DNA from: UBA4735 sp036569845
GTDB taxonomy: Bacteria > Chloroflexota > Limnocylindria > P2-11E
NCBI GenBank assembly: GCA_036569845.1
Contig: DATCPY010000106.1
Coordinates: forward strand, 1-8,848
Direction of reading: 5' to 3'
DNA: 8,848 nucleotides
Shown: positions 1 to 6,721 of the stretch, in pieces
How positions within the stretch are numbered: the first letter of the stretch is position 1
Layout of the letters: every line of letters starts with the position of its first letter
Made by a program: the position numbers and the translations under genes
Notes under the pieces: model-generated
The model's database searches: none
Seen by the model: only the letters and a program-made list of their open reading frames with translations
What the model was told of the DNA's origin: nothing

Positions 1-584
1 TCGCCGGTGACGTAGGTGTCCGCACCGTGCTGGCGCGCCGCCTCGAGCATCGTCGTGTTGCCCGCGCCGCCGGTGGCGATCGCGACGCGCTTGCAGGTCG
101 GCACGTTCTCCCACACCTCGAGGGACTCGCCGAGCACGTCCCGCGCGCGCTCGGCCAGCTGCGCGAAGGTGCGGTCGTGCCGGCCGACGATCCCCGCCAT
201 CCCGCCGTGGTACGGCAGGAACCGGTCTTGCACGATCACCCCCAGCGCCGCGGCGAGCAGATCAGGATTCCCGAAGCCGGCGGCCCCATCGAGCGCCGAA
301 TGCGCCCCGTAGAGCGAGATGCCGTTGTCCTTAAGCCGGTCGAGCTTCTGCGGCGCAAGATCCAGGTCGATCTCCGGCCACGTGCGGTGATGGACGATGA
401 GCAGATCGGCGTCGGTGAACTTCGCCCGCGAGATCGCGTGGAACGACGTGTTCACCGCGCACGCGACCCGGCTCACCGCATTGCCCGCCCGCAGCACGAG
501 ACCGTTCGATTCGACCTCGTCGAACGTGTCGACCTCGAGCTTCGCGTCGAGGAACGCGACCACGTCGTCGAGCGGGACGCTCAC
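1..584 (-). CDS. NIF3/YbgI-family dinuclear metal-binding protein (3' end cut by window)
   Basis: Homologue of the NIF3 / YbgI / GTP cyclohydrolase I type 2-like family. These are toroidal hexamers with a two-metal site whose physiological substrate is unsettled. The visible 194 codons cover most of the usual 250-280 residues; the C-terminus, which should hold the last His and Glu metal ligands, lies off the left edge. Diagnostic motifs are LLIVHH (residues 61-66, ligands H65 and H66) and LYGAHSALD (91-99, H95 and D99, the same four-residue spacing as H97/D101 in E. coli YbgI). The fragment ends in the family motif of the ITGE type, here TYVTG. I chose the GTG at 584 because it forms a GTGA overlap with the gatB stop and has GGAG eight bases upstream; no ATG lies nearby in frame. 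It is the last visible gene of the minus-strand operon. Family assignment is firm; the biochemical role is not known. Confidence 0.88.
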   Translation of the reverse strand, partial: MSVPLDDVVAFLDAKLEVDTFDEVESNGLVLRAGNAVSRVACAVNTSFHAISRAKFTDADLLIVHHRTWPEIDLDLAPQKLDRLKDNGISLYGAHSALDGAAGFGNPDLLAAALGVIVQDRFLPYHGGMAGIVGRHDRTFAQLAERARDVLGESLEVWENVPTCKRVAIATGGAGNTTMLEAARQHGADTYVTG

Positions 585-2041
585 TTCACGCGCTCCGCAA
601 TGATGCGATTGAGGACGGCGTTGTTCGCCCGTCCACCCATCTTCTTCATGACCGGGCCGATCAGCCCAGAGATCGCGCGCTGATTTCCGGCGCGGATGTC
701 GGCCACGACCTTCGGATTCTCGGCGATGGCGGCGTCGACCGCGGCGGCGATCGCAGCCTCGTCCGATACCTGCGATAGCCCCTTCTCCGCAACGATCGCG
801 TTCGGATCCCGCCCGGAGGCCAGCATGTCGGCGAACACCGTCTTCGCCGCGGTCGTGTTGATCGTGCCCGCCTCGATGAGGCCGACCAGCGCACCAAGCT
901 GCGCCGCCGTGAGCTTCAGCGATGCGAGCAGCTGGCCGGACGCCTTGAGGTGGCCGAGGAGCTCACCGGTCACCCAGTTCGCCACGCGCTTCGCCTGCGC
1001 CGGCGCGGCCTGCGCCGCGGCCTCGAACCAGTCGGCGAGCTCGCGGTCGGACACCAGCACGCGTGCGTCGTAGTCCGAAAGGGCGTACTGCGTGACGAAC
1101 CGGGCGCGGCGCTCGCCCGGCATCTCGGGCAGCGCCGCCCGGATCCGCTCGACCATCGCCCGGTCGGGCGCGAGCGCGACGAGATCCGGCTCCGGGAAAT
1201 ATCGGTAGTCGTTGATCTCCTCTTTCGTGCGCTGGAGGTACGTGCGCCGCTTGTCCGGGCTCCACCCGACGGTGATCTTGCCGGTGCGGCTGCGAAGCTC
1301 GCCGCCGCTCTCCCACTCGTCCCAGAGCCGCGCCGACTCGTACGGGATGGCCTCCTCGAGGGCGCGGAAGCTGTTGAGGTTCTTGATCTCGCTGAGCGGC
1401 GGCCAGCGCGTCTCGCCGTCCTGCTCGAACCGGATGGACACATTCACGTCGAACCGCGCGCCGCCCTCCTCGAGCTTGAACCCAGCTACGCCCGCATACA
1501 CCAGCCGCTCACGCAGACCCTCCAGGTACGCGAGCGACTCGCCGACCGAGCGGAGGTCCGGCTCCGACACGATCTCGAGCAGCGGCACGCCGGAGCGGTT
1601 GAAGTCCACGAGCGTCGCGCCACCGGCGTGCAGGAGGCTGCCGGTGTCCTCCTCCAGGTGCGCGCGGCGGATCCCGACTCGCTTCGTCGATCCGTCGTCC
1701 CCGGGGATCTCGAGCCAGCCGTTCACCGAGAGCGGCAGATCGAACTGCGAGATCTGGTAGCCCTTCGGCAGGTCGGGGTACATGTAGTTCTTGCGGTCGA
1801 ACTTCGTGTGCTCGGGCGTTTCGCAGTGCAGCGCGATGCCCGCGGCGATCGACAGCTCGATGGCCCTGCGGTTCGGGTACGGCAGCGCGCCCGGTAGGCC
1901 GAGGCAGACCTCGCAGGTCAGCGAGTTCGGCGGCGCGCCGAACCACTTGGCGGAGCAGCCGCAGAACATCTTCGAGCGCGTGTCGAGCTCGACGTGGCAC
2001 TCGATGCCGATGATCGTCTCGTAGCGCGTCGCGACCGTCAT
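581..2041 (-). CDS. gatB: Asp-tRNA(Asn)/Glu-tRNA(Gln) amidotransferase subunit B
   Basis: GatB is the tRNA-binding and kinase subunit of GatCAB. It phosphorylates the side chain of Glu-tRNA(Gln) or Asp-tRNA(Asn), which is then amidated with ammonia from GatA. At 486 residues it is full length. Signatures in order are IGIECHVEL (11-19), four cysteines C27, C29, C43 and C46 in a CxC...CxxC arrangement that could hold a structural metal, LGLPGALP (47-54), DRKNYMYPDLPKGYQ (82-96), HLEEDTGSLLH (128-138, active-site acidic residues) and a DFNRSG/PLLEIVSEPDL stretch. The last ~150 residues match the helical YqeY-like tail that contacts tRNA. The start ATG overlaps the preceding gene's stop as ATGA and has no clear Shine-Dalgarno sequence, so translation probably depends on coupling. 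Unusually, three genes separate it from gatA. Identification is certain. Confidence 0.98.
   Translation of the reverse strand: MTVATRYETIIGIECHVELDTRSKMFCGCSAKWFGAPPNSLTCEVCLGLPGALPYPNRRAIELSIAAGIALHCETPEHTKFDRKNYMYPDLPKGYQISQFDLPLSVNGWLEIPGDDGSTKRVGIRRAHLEEDTGSLLHAGGATLVDFNRSGVPLLEIVSEPDLRSVGESLAYLEGLRERLVYAGVAGFKLEEGGARFDVNVSIRFEQDGETRWPPLSEIKNLNSFRALEEAIPYESARLWDEWESGGELRSRTGKITVGWSPDKRRTYLQRTKEEINDYRYFPEPDLVALAPDRAMVERIRAALPEMPGERRARFVTQYALSDYDARVLVSDRELADWFEAAAQAAPAQAKRVANWVTGELLGHLKASGQLLASLKLTAAQLGALVGLIEAGTINTTAAKTVFADMLASGRDPNAIVAEKGLSQVSDEAAIAAAVDAAIAENPKVVADIRAGNQRAISGLIGPVMKKMGGRANNAVLNRIIAERVK
593..596 (-). promoter_or_regulatory. Ribosome binding site for the NIF3-family gene
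   Basis: GGAG on the minus strand, eight bases before the GTG at 584, lies inside the last codons of gatB. It supports the GTG start and reinitiation by ribosomes finishing gatB. Confidence 0.55.
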
Positions 2042-2541
2042 CGGACCGTTGGGGCGGGCACGACCTCGATGCCGTTGAGCACGCGGCTGGTATTCACGAC
2101 GATCTTCGGCCCCTCCACCGACACAAGATAGCGGTCGAAGGTCGGCGGCGGGCCGCCGGGCGAGTCATCGACGGCGATGATGACGTGCGGATCGGCGACA
2201 TTCGGGAACCCGGCCGCTCGAATGGCGAGGAACAGGCCGGGCTTGTACTGCAGGAGATAGAACGCGTGCTGCGCGTCGACGAGCGGCGCACCGTAGAGCT
2301 TCGCGGGACCGCCGAGCGATGGCGCGTCGCTCGTGGCGAGCACGACGCGCCCGCCGATGACCGACGCGGGTGGCGTGGCGAGCTCGACCGCGAGCGCGCT
2401 GTATGCAACGCCGGCCACCAGGACGAGCGCAGCGAGCACGAGTGCGGCGACAAGGAGGTACTGCTTCCACACCGGCGTCGGATCGAGCGACTCGGGGCCG
2501 GCCCATTGCTCGACGGGCTGATCCTCGTAGCGCGTGCCCAT
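2038..2541 (-). CDS. Single-pass membrane-anchored protein of unknown function, possibly a degenerate Rieske-like domain
   Basis: A 167-residue protein I cannot assign firmly. The N-terminus is hydrophilic (1-27). A strongly hydrophobic segment follows at 28-51, rich in Leu, Val and Ala and preceded by K26. About 115 residues then probably lie outside the membrane. That domain looks beta-rich and resembles the Rieske layout: GGRVVLATSDAP (63-74) like the first strands, LFLAIRA (103-109) like the strand before the first ligand loop, and FDRYLVSVEG...IVVNTS (135-152) like the closing strands. However, it has no cysteine at all, so a [2Fe-2S] cluster cannot form, and the loops that normally carry the Cys-His ligands appear shortened. 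This similarity is my inference. The start ATG shares one base with the upstream stop (TAATG), and its stop overlaps gatB as ATGA, so expression is tied to that of gatB. The reading frame is well supported; the function is unknown. Confidence 0.8.
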   Translation of the reverse strand: MGTRYEDQPVEQWAGPESLDPTPVWKQYLLVAALVLAALVLVAGVAYSALAVELATPPASVIGGRVVLATSDAPSLGGPAKLYGAPLVDAQHAFYLLQYKPGLFLAIRAAGFPNVADPHVIIAVDDSPGGPPPTFDRYLVSVEGPKIVVNTSRVLNGIEVVPAPTVR

Positions 2542-3419
2542 TAGGCCGTGGCCTCAGCGGTCTGCCGCATGGCCAGCTGTACGGCCGCGCGGGTGCCCCC
2601 GTCCCACTGCGCGATCGCATCCCGCAGCTCGGGACGGCGCTTCAGGATGTTGCGCACGGCGGCGCTCACCGCCCGGGTCACGAACGGTCTGGTGTCGGAC
2701 GCGAGGAACGCGAGCAGGCCGAAGCCGCGCTCGGCGACCTTGGCGCCCGACGCGCTCGTGAACACCGACGCGATGTTCCACCGAACGTTCTCGTCCGGAT
2801 CCCGCGACCACCGCTCGAGCCGCGCGAACGTCGCATCGGGATACGAACGGAGCAGCTGATCGCCGATCGCGAATGGTCCAAGGTTGCGGCGAACGTACTC
2901 GTCGTGGTCGGAAAGGGCGGGTTCGATCAGATCCAGCAGCGCCTCGGCCCGTTCAGGATGCCGCGAGCGCGCCGCGTATTTGGCGCCCACGACGACGGCG
3001 CGGCGCAGGCGCGCGTCGCCGGTCGCGACCCAGGCCTGAGCCGGACGAAGGTATTGGTCGAAGGCCCGCTCGAGGCAATCGCCGAGGAGCGACGCGGCGG
3101 TCTCGCGGACCTCCCAATCGTCGTCACGCGCGAGCCGATGGACCGCCCGCTCCAGGTCGAGCCGGTTGGTCGAGATGAGCGGACGGAGGATGACGGCGCC
3201 GAGCTCCTTGTCCACGCGGCGCGGGTGCTGGAGCAGCCGGGTCGCCCAGTCCCGGCGGACGAACGTGGACGCGCTCTGGGCCCGCACGATGGCCGCGGCC
3301 CGCGAGTACGCGTCCTTCTTCACCCATCCGCGCTGACCGGTGCGCCGCAGGATGTCCGACGCGGTCAGCGGATCGCCGGCCGCGAGCGCCTTCTCGAAGG
3401 CGCGCTCCCACTCGATCAG
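2541..3419 (-). CDS. HEAT-repeat protein of the AlkC/AlkD DNA alkylation repair type, probable CTG start
   Basis: An alpha-solenoid protein of about 292 residues. Helical repeats show the D-x-x-V-R pattern typical of the DNA_alkylation (AlkC/AlkD) superfamily: DWEVRETAASLL (101-112), DEYVRRNLG (173-181), DENVRWNIASVF (209-220) and PFVTRAVSAAVRN (245-257). AlkD members excise positively charged alkylated bases without base flipping. I do not see the AlkD catalytic Asp in its usual W-D context, so glycosylase activity is not assured and a scaffold role is possible. Start choice is the oddity: no in-frame ATG, GTG or TTG exists near the end of the aminotransferase gene. CTG at 3419 gives a CTGA overlap with the aminotransferase stop, matching ATGA/GTGA junctions elsewhere in this operon, with GGGGCGG upstream. 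The first usual codon is GTG at 3323, which would remove 32 coding-like residues. The open frame upstream to 3842 is a shadow of the aminotransferase. Confidence 0.85.
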   Translation of the reverse strand: MIEWERAFEKALAAGDPLTASDILRRTGQRGWVKKDAYSRAAAIVRAQSASTFVRRDWATRLLQHPRRVDKELGAVILRPLISTNRLDLERAVHRLARDDDWEVRETAASLLGDCLERAFDQYLRPAQAWVATGDARLRRAVVVGAKYAARSRHPERAEALLDLIEPALSDHDEYVRRNLGPFAIGDQLLRSYPDATFARLERWSRDPDENVRWNIASVFTSASGAKVAERGFGLLAFLASDTRPFVTRAVSAAVRNILKRRPELRDAIAQWDGGTRAAVQLAMRQTAEATA

Positions 3420-4591
3420 TGCCGCTGCCGCCCCACGAACCGCTCGATGCGATCGCAGGCTTCGTCGATCTTCTCCAGCGACGCCGCGTAGCAGGCGCGG
3501 ATATGTCCCTTGCCCTGCTCGCCGAACGCGTTCCCAGGCACGACGACGACCTTCTCCTCGTTCAACAGCCCCTCGCAGAATTGATCGTCGGACAGGCCCG
3601 TGCTCGTGATGTTCGGGAAGCAATAGAAGGCGCCGCGAGGCTCGAAGCAGTGCAGGCCCATCGCGTTGAGGCGCTCGTACATCCGCTTCCGGCGCTTGTC
3701 GTACTCGGCCAGCATGCGCTGGACGTCCGCCTCGCCGTTGCGCATCGCCTCGAGCGCGGCGTACTGCGCCGCGGTCGGGACGCACATGACGGTGTACTGA
3801 TGGATCTTCATCATCTGCTCGATGATCTCCGCCGGCGCGCACGCATACCCGACGCGCCAGCCGGTCATCGCGTACGCCTTCGAGAAGCCCGCGAGGTAGA
3901 TCGTCCGCTCCTTCATGCCCGCCTCATCGAGGATCGAGCGGTGCTCTGCGCCGTAGACGAGGCGGTCGTAGATCTCGTCGGCGTAGACGAGGAGGTCGTG
4001 CTCGCGCGCGAGCGCCGCGATGCCGCGGACGTCGTCGGCCTCCAGCACCGCGCCGGTCGGGTTGCTCGGGAAGCCGAGCAGGATGGCGCGCGTGCGCGGC
4101 GTGATGGCCTTTCGCACGTCGGCCGGCAGCAGCCGGAACGAATTCATTTCCTCGGTCGGAACGGGGACCGGCACCCCTCCCGCGAGCACGATGCCCGGGA
4201 CGTAGGCGACGTAGGAGGGGTCCGCGACGATGACCTCGTCTCCTTCGTTGAGCGTCGCTCGGAGGGCCAAGTCCACCGCCTCCGACACGCCCACGGTCAC
4301 GAGGATCTCGCTCTTCGGGTCGTAGTCGACGCCACGCAGCGCCGTGGTGTGCGCCGCGATCGCTTCGCGGAGCGCAAGGAGCCCGTAGTTGGACGTGTAC
4401 TGGGTCTTCCCCTCTTTGATGGAGCGCACCGCGGCGTCGCGGAAGGCGTCGGGGGTCACGAAGTCCGGCTCGCCCACGCCGAGGGAGATCACCCCCGGAA
4501 GGCCGGCGGCGAGGTCGAAGAACCGGCGGATGCCGCTCGCGGGCAGGCGCCCGACCCGCTCGCTGGTGAGCGATCGCTTGGCGAGCGTCAT
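3416..4591 (-). CDS. PatA-like class I/II PLP-dependent aminotransferase
   Basis: A fold-type I aminotransferase of 391 residues, the usual length for the aspartate/aromatic/N-acetyl-LL-diaminopimelate aminotransferase group. Visible landmarks are GVGEPDF (38-44), SNPTG (176-180, substrate and cofactor contacts), YADEIYDRL (203-211, with D205 for the pyridine nitrogen and Y208), the Schiff-base lysine K238 in GFSKAYAMTGWRVGY, and R365 in HIRACYA for the substrate alpha-carboxylate. Overall pattern, including the MKIHQYTV...C stretch, resembles Bacillus subtilis PatA, which transaminates in lysine biosynthesis. Substrate cannot be settled from sequence, and aspartate or aromatic amino acids are alternatives. 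The ATG at 4591 overlaps the gatA stop as ATGA. A longer frame reaching 4732 only adds low-complexity residues that shadow gatA. Sitting between gatA and gatB it may share demand for amino-acid and glutamate pools, but that is inference. Confidence 0.93.
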   Translation of the reverse strand: MTLAKRSLTSERVGRLPASGIRRFFDLAAGLPGVISLGVGEPDFVTPDAFRDAAVRSIKEGKTQYTSNYGLLALREAIAAHTTALRGVDYDPKSEILVTVGVSEAVDLALRATLNEGDEVIVADPSYVAYVPGIVLAGGVPVPVPTEEMNSFRLLPADVRKAITPRTRAILLGFPSNPTGAVLEADDVRGIAALAREHDLLVYADEIYDRLVYGAEHRSILDEAGMKERTIYLAGFSKAYAMTGWRVGYACAPAEIIEQMMKIHQYTVMCVPTAAQYAALEAMRNGEADVQRMLAEYDKRRKRMYERLNAMGLHCFEPRGAFYCFPNITSTGLSDDQFCEGLLNEEKVVVVPGNAFGEQGKGHIRACYAASLEKIDEACDRIERFVGRQRH

Positions 4592-6045
4592 GCCGCAGCC
4601 GCCTTCATCGGACGAAGCTGATGATGCTCCGTCGCGCGCTCGAATGCCGCCGCGACGCGGAACAGCATGCGCTCCTGATACGAGTTGGCGATGATCTGGA
4701 GGCCCACCGGCAGGCCCTCCGACAGGCCGCATGGCAGCGACAGCCCCGGCAGGCCGGCGATGTTCACCGGCAGGGTGAACACGTCGTTCAGGTACATCTG
4801 TAACGGGTCATTGGTCTTCGCGCCGATCGGGAACGCCACCGTGGGCGACGTCGGCGTGACGAGCGCGTCGACCGTCTCGAAGACGGCGTCGAACTCGCGC
4901 TTGATGATCGTGCGCACCTTCTGGGCTTTCACGTAATAGGCCTCGTAGTAGCCGGCGGAGAGGGCGTACGTGCCGAGGATCATCCGGCGCTTCACCTCGG
5001 GGCCGAATCCCGCGCCGCGCGTCTTGCGATACGTGTCGATGAGATCGCGACCGGGCACGCGAAGGCCGTAGCGCACGCCGTCATAGCGGGCGAGGTTCGC
5101 GGAGGCCTCGGACGGCTGGATGATGTAGTAGACGGCGAGGCCCTTGTCGGTCGAGGGCAGGCTCACGTCGACGATCTCGGCGCCGAGCTTCTCGAACTGG
5201 ACGATCGCCGCGCGGATCGCCGCGGTCACGCCGGGCTCGACCCCCTTGGGCGTGAAGTACTCGCGCGGCACGCCGAGGCGCAGCCCGCGTACCCCGGCGT
5301 CGAGGTCACGGCGAACGTCGATCGGACGATCGATCGTCGTCGCGTCGTGCGGGTCGATGCCGAAGATCGCCTCGCAGACGATCGCGGCGTCCTCGACCGA
5401 ATTCGCGAGCGGGCCGACCTGGTCGAGCGACGATGAGAACGCGACGACGCCGTACCGCGGCACACGCCCGTACGTCGGCTTCATCCCGACGATGCCGGAC
5501 AACGCCCCGGGCTGCCGGATCGATCCCCCGGTGTCGGTGCCGAGCGCGAAGACCGCCTGGCCTGCGGCGACCGCGGCGGCCGATCCGCCCGAGGAGCCGC
5601 CGGGCACGCGGCTCGGATCCCAGGGATTGCGCACCGGGCCAAAGGCGGAGTTCTCGTTCGAGCTGCCCATCGCGAACTCATCGAGGTTCGTCTTGCCGAG
5701 CATGACCGCGCCGCGCGCGTCCAGCCTTGTGACGACGGTCGCGTCATACGCCGGTCTGTAGCCCTCGAGGATCTTCGACGCGGCGGTGGTGACGATGCCC
5801 TTGGTGCCGATGATGTCCTTGCAGGCCCACGGCACGCCGGTCAGCACCGGCGCGTCGCCGCGGCCGAGCGCGGCATCGGCAGCGGCCGCCTGCGCTCGCG
5901 CGTGCTCGGGCGCCAGGTGCAGCCACGCGTTGAACGGATCGGTAGTGGCGGCCTCGAGGAACGCATCCGCGAGCTCGACGGCCGAGACCTCCCGGGCCCG
6001 GAGCCGCTGCGCCGTTTCGGTGATCGTGCGCGGCAGCTCACGCAT
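4588..6045 (-). CDS. gatA: Asp-tRNA(Asn)/Glu-tRNA(Gln) amidotransferase subunit A
   Basis: GatA is the glutaminase subunit of GatCAB; it releases ammonia from glutamine for transfer to the tRNA-bound activated residue. The 485-residue protein has the complete amidase-signature triad: K76 in VPWACKD, the cis-serine S151 in PGGSSGGS, and nucleophile S175 in GTDTGGSIRQPG. The spacing (75 and 24 residues) equals that of K79/S154/S178 in Staphylococcus aureus GatA. KTNLDEFAMGSSNE (118-131) is also diagnostic. The start at 6045 is chosen because GAGGAG lies seven bases upstream and the N-terminus reads as a normal GatA; the frame stays open to 6087, adding 14 residues that shadow gatC. It overlaps gatC by 8 bp, and its stop overlaps the aminotransferase start. 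The downstream neighbour is not gatB, which is found about 2.5 kb further along. Confidence 0.98.
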   Translation of the reverse strand: MRELPRTITETAQRLRAREVSAVELADAFLEAATTDPFNAWLHLAPEHARAQAAAADAALGRGDAPVLTGVPWACKDIIGTKGIVTTAASKILEGYRPAYDATVVTRLDARGAVMLGKTNLDEFAMGSSNENSAFGPVRNPWDPSRVPGGSSGGSAAAVAAGQAVFALGTDTGGSIRQPGALSGIVGMKPTYGRVPRYGVVAFSSSLDQVGPLANSVEDAAIVCEAIFGIDPHDATTIDRPIDVRRDLDAGVRGLRLGVPREYFTPKGVEPGVTAAIRAAIVQFEKLGAEIVDVSLPSTDKGLAVYYIIQPSEASANLARYDGVRYGLRVPGRDLIDTYRKTRGAGFGPEVKRRMILGTYALSAGYYEAYYVKAQKVRTIIKREFDAVFETVDALVTPTSPTVAFPIGAKTNDPLQMYLNDVFTLPVNIAGLPGLSLPCGLSEGLPVGLQIIANSYQERMLFRVAAAFERATEHHQLRPMKAAAA

Positions 6046-6343
6046 CGGGTCGCTCCTCGAGGCTCGCCTGCACGCGGAAGAGGTCACCTTCGCGATCGGG
6101 CGCCTGGGCCATCACGACCTCGACCGGCAGGCTCGGGCGCGGCTCGTCCTCGCGCATCACATTCTCGAGCGGCAGGACCGACGCGCTGGGCGGGACGGCC
6201 GACGTGTCGACGTCCTTGAGCTGCTCGATGGCGGCCAGCACGACCTGCAGCTGACCGGTGAAGCGGTCGAGCTCGTCGTCGGTCAGAGCGATCCGCGCGA
6301 GGCCGGCGACGTGTTCGACGCGGCTTCGATCGATGGCGGGCAT
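6038..6343 (-). CDS. gatC: Asp-tRNA(Asn)/Glu-tRNA(Gln) amidotransferase subunit C
   Basis: GatC is the small stabilising subunit that wraps around the GatA-GatB interface. At 101 residues it is the normal size. Family hallmarks are the N-terminal helix RSRVEHVAGLARIALTDDEL (6-25), the following helix with FTGQLQVVLAAIEQL, a DVDTSAVPP turn, and the C-terminal REDEPRPSLP motif ending in GDLFRVQ. The ATG at 6343 follows the dgkA-like stop by nine bases; the upstream sequence has only a weak purine stretch and is partly within a small inverted repeat. The gene overlaps gatA by 8 bp. Identification is secure. Confidence 0.96.
   Translation of the reverse strand: MPAIDRSRVEHVAGLARIALTDDELDRFTGQLQVVLAAIEQLKDVDTSAVPPSASVLPLENVMREDEPRPSLPVEVVMAQAPDREGDLFRVQASLEERPDA
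6053..6058 (-). promoter_or_regulatory. Ribosome binding site for gatA
   Basis: A perfect GAGGAG on the minus strand, seven bases before the ATG at 6045 and inside the end of gatC. It decides the gatA start in favour of 6045 over the upstream candidate at 6087. Confidence 0.75.
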
Positions 6344-6360
6344 GCCCGCAGTTTACGGGC
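6344..6360. repeat. Small inverted repeat before gatC
   Basis: GCCCG (6344-6348) and CGGGC (6356-6360) can pair as a 5-bp stem with a 7-base loop. The element contains the stop codon of the dgkA-like gene and ends right at the gatC start codon. It could hide the gatC initiation region, but a 5-bp GC stem is expected by chance in DNA this rich in G+C. Confidence 0.3.
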
Positions 6361-6721
6361 GAAATAGCGCGATGACCCGCGGCCCGAACAGCGCCACGCC
6401 GACGCCGACCGACGCGATCGCTGCCAGGAGGACCGCGGCGGCGGCGATGTCCTTGGCCGCCTTCGCCTCCGGCCGCCGTTCCGGCGACGCGAGCGTCACG
6501 GCGAGCTCGATGCCGGTGTTCAATGCTTCCGTCATGATGACGAGCGCGATCGTGACGATCAGGATCGCCCACTCGACGGGGCTCACACTGAACGCCAGGC
6601 CGGCGAGCACCGCCACGACGGCGACGGCCAGATGGATGCGGAAGTTGCGTTGCGTGCGGACCAGGTACCCGAGGCCTTCGAGGGCGTGCCCGAACGAGCG
6701 CACGGAGGAAGTGTGACCCAC
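6353..6721 (-). CDS. Diacylglycerol/undecaprenol kinase family membrane protein
   Basis: A small integral membrane kinase of the DagK family. Members phosphorylate diacylglycerol (Proteobacteria) or undecaprenol (Gram-positives) with ATP; the sequence does not decide the substrate. The 122-residue length fits. Motifs are an amphipathic start with GYLVRTQRNFRIH (18-30), membrane helices at about 30-46, 50-67 and 92-113, and the signature EALNTGIE (65-72), in which E65, N68 and E72 correspond to E69, N72 and E76 of E. coli DgkA, followed by AKAAKD (86-91). The GTG at 6721 with AGGA four bases upstream is the start used here; GTG at 6703 is the alternative and lacks a visible ribosome site. The first overlaps the divergent gene's start, the second leaves 9 bp between starts. 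It heads the minus-strand run and may be the operon's first gene. Confidence 0.9.
   Translation of the reverse strand: MGHTSSVRSFGHALEGLGYLVRTQRNFRIHLAVAVVAVLAGLAFSVSPVEWAILIVTIALVIMTEALNTGIELAVTLASPERRPEAKAAKDIAAAAVLLAAIASVGVGVALFGPRVIALFRP
6704..6709 (+). promoter_or_regulatory. Ribosome binding site for the MpaB-family gene
   Basis: GGAGGA lies three bases before the GTG at 6713, a short but usable spacing. It sets the start of the plus-strand gene, because the open frame itself runs back to 6632 through dgkA antisense sequence. Confidence 0.65.

Noticed and set aside
950..1897. Long plus-strand open frame antisense to gatB
   Set aside because: Arg/Ala/Leu-rich shadow of a certain gene; long antisense frames are usual in GC-rich DNA, and no domain is recognisable.
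2370..3491. 373-residue plus-strand open frame antisense to the HEAT-repeat gene
   Set aside because: Low-complexity Arg-rich translation, no motif; the opposite strand carries clear HEAT repeats and operon-style junctions.
3420..3842. Upstream extension giving a 433-residue HEAT protein
   Set aside because: The added 141 residues shadow the aminotransferase C-terminus; the HEAT-like sequence begins only after 3419.
3419..4621. 400-residue plus-strand open frame antisense to the aminotransferase
   Set aside because: Shadow of a full-length PLP enzyme with an intact active site; the translation is charged and repetitive with no family signature.
4592..4732. 47-residue N-terminal extension of the aminotransferase
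   Set aside because: It overlaps gatA in another frame, is low in complexity, and the ATG at 4591 gives the family's normal N-terminus.
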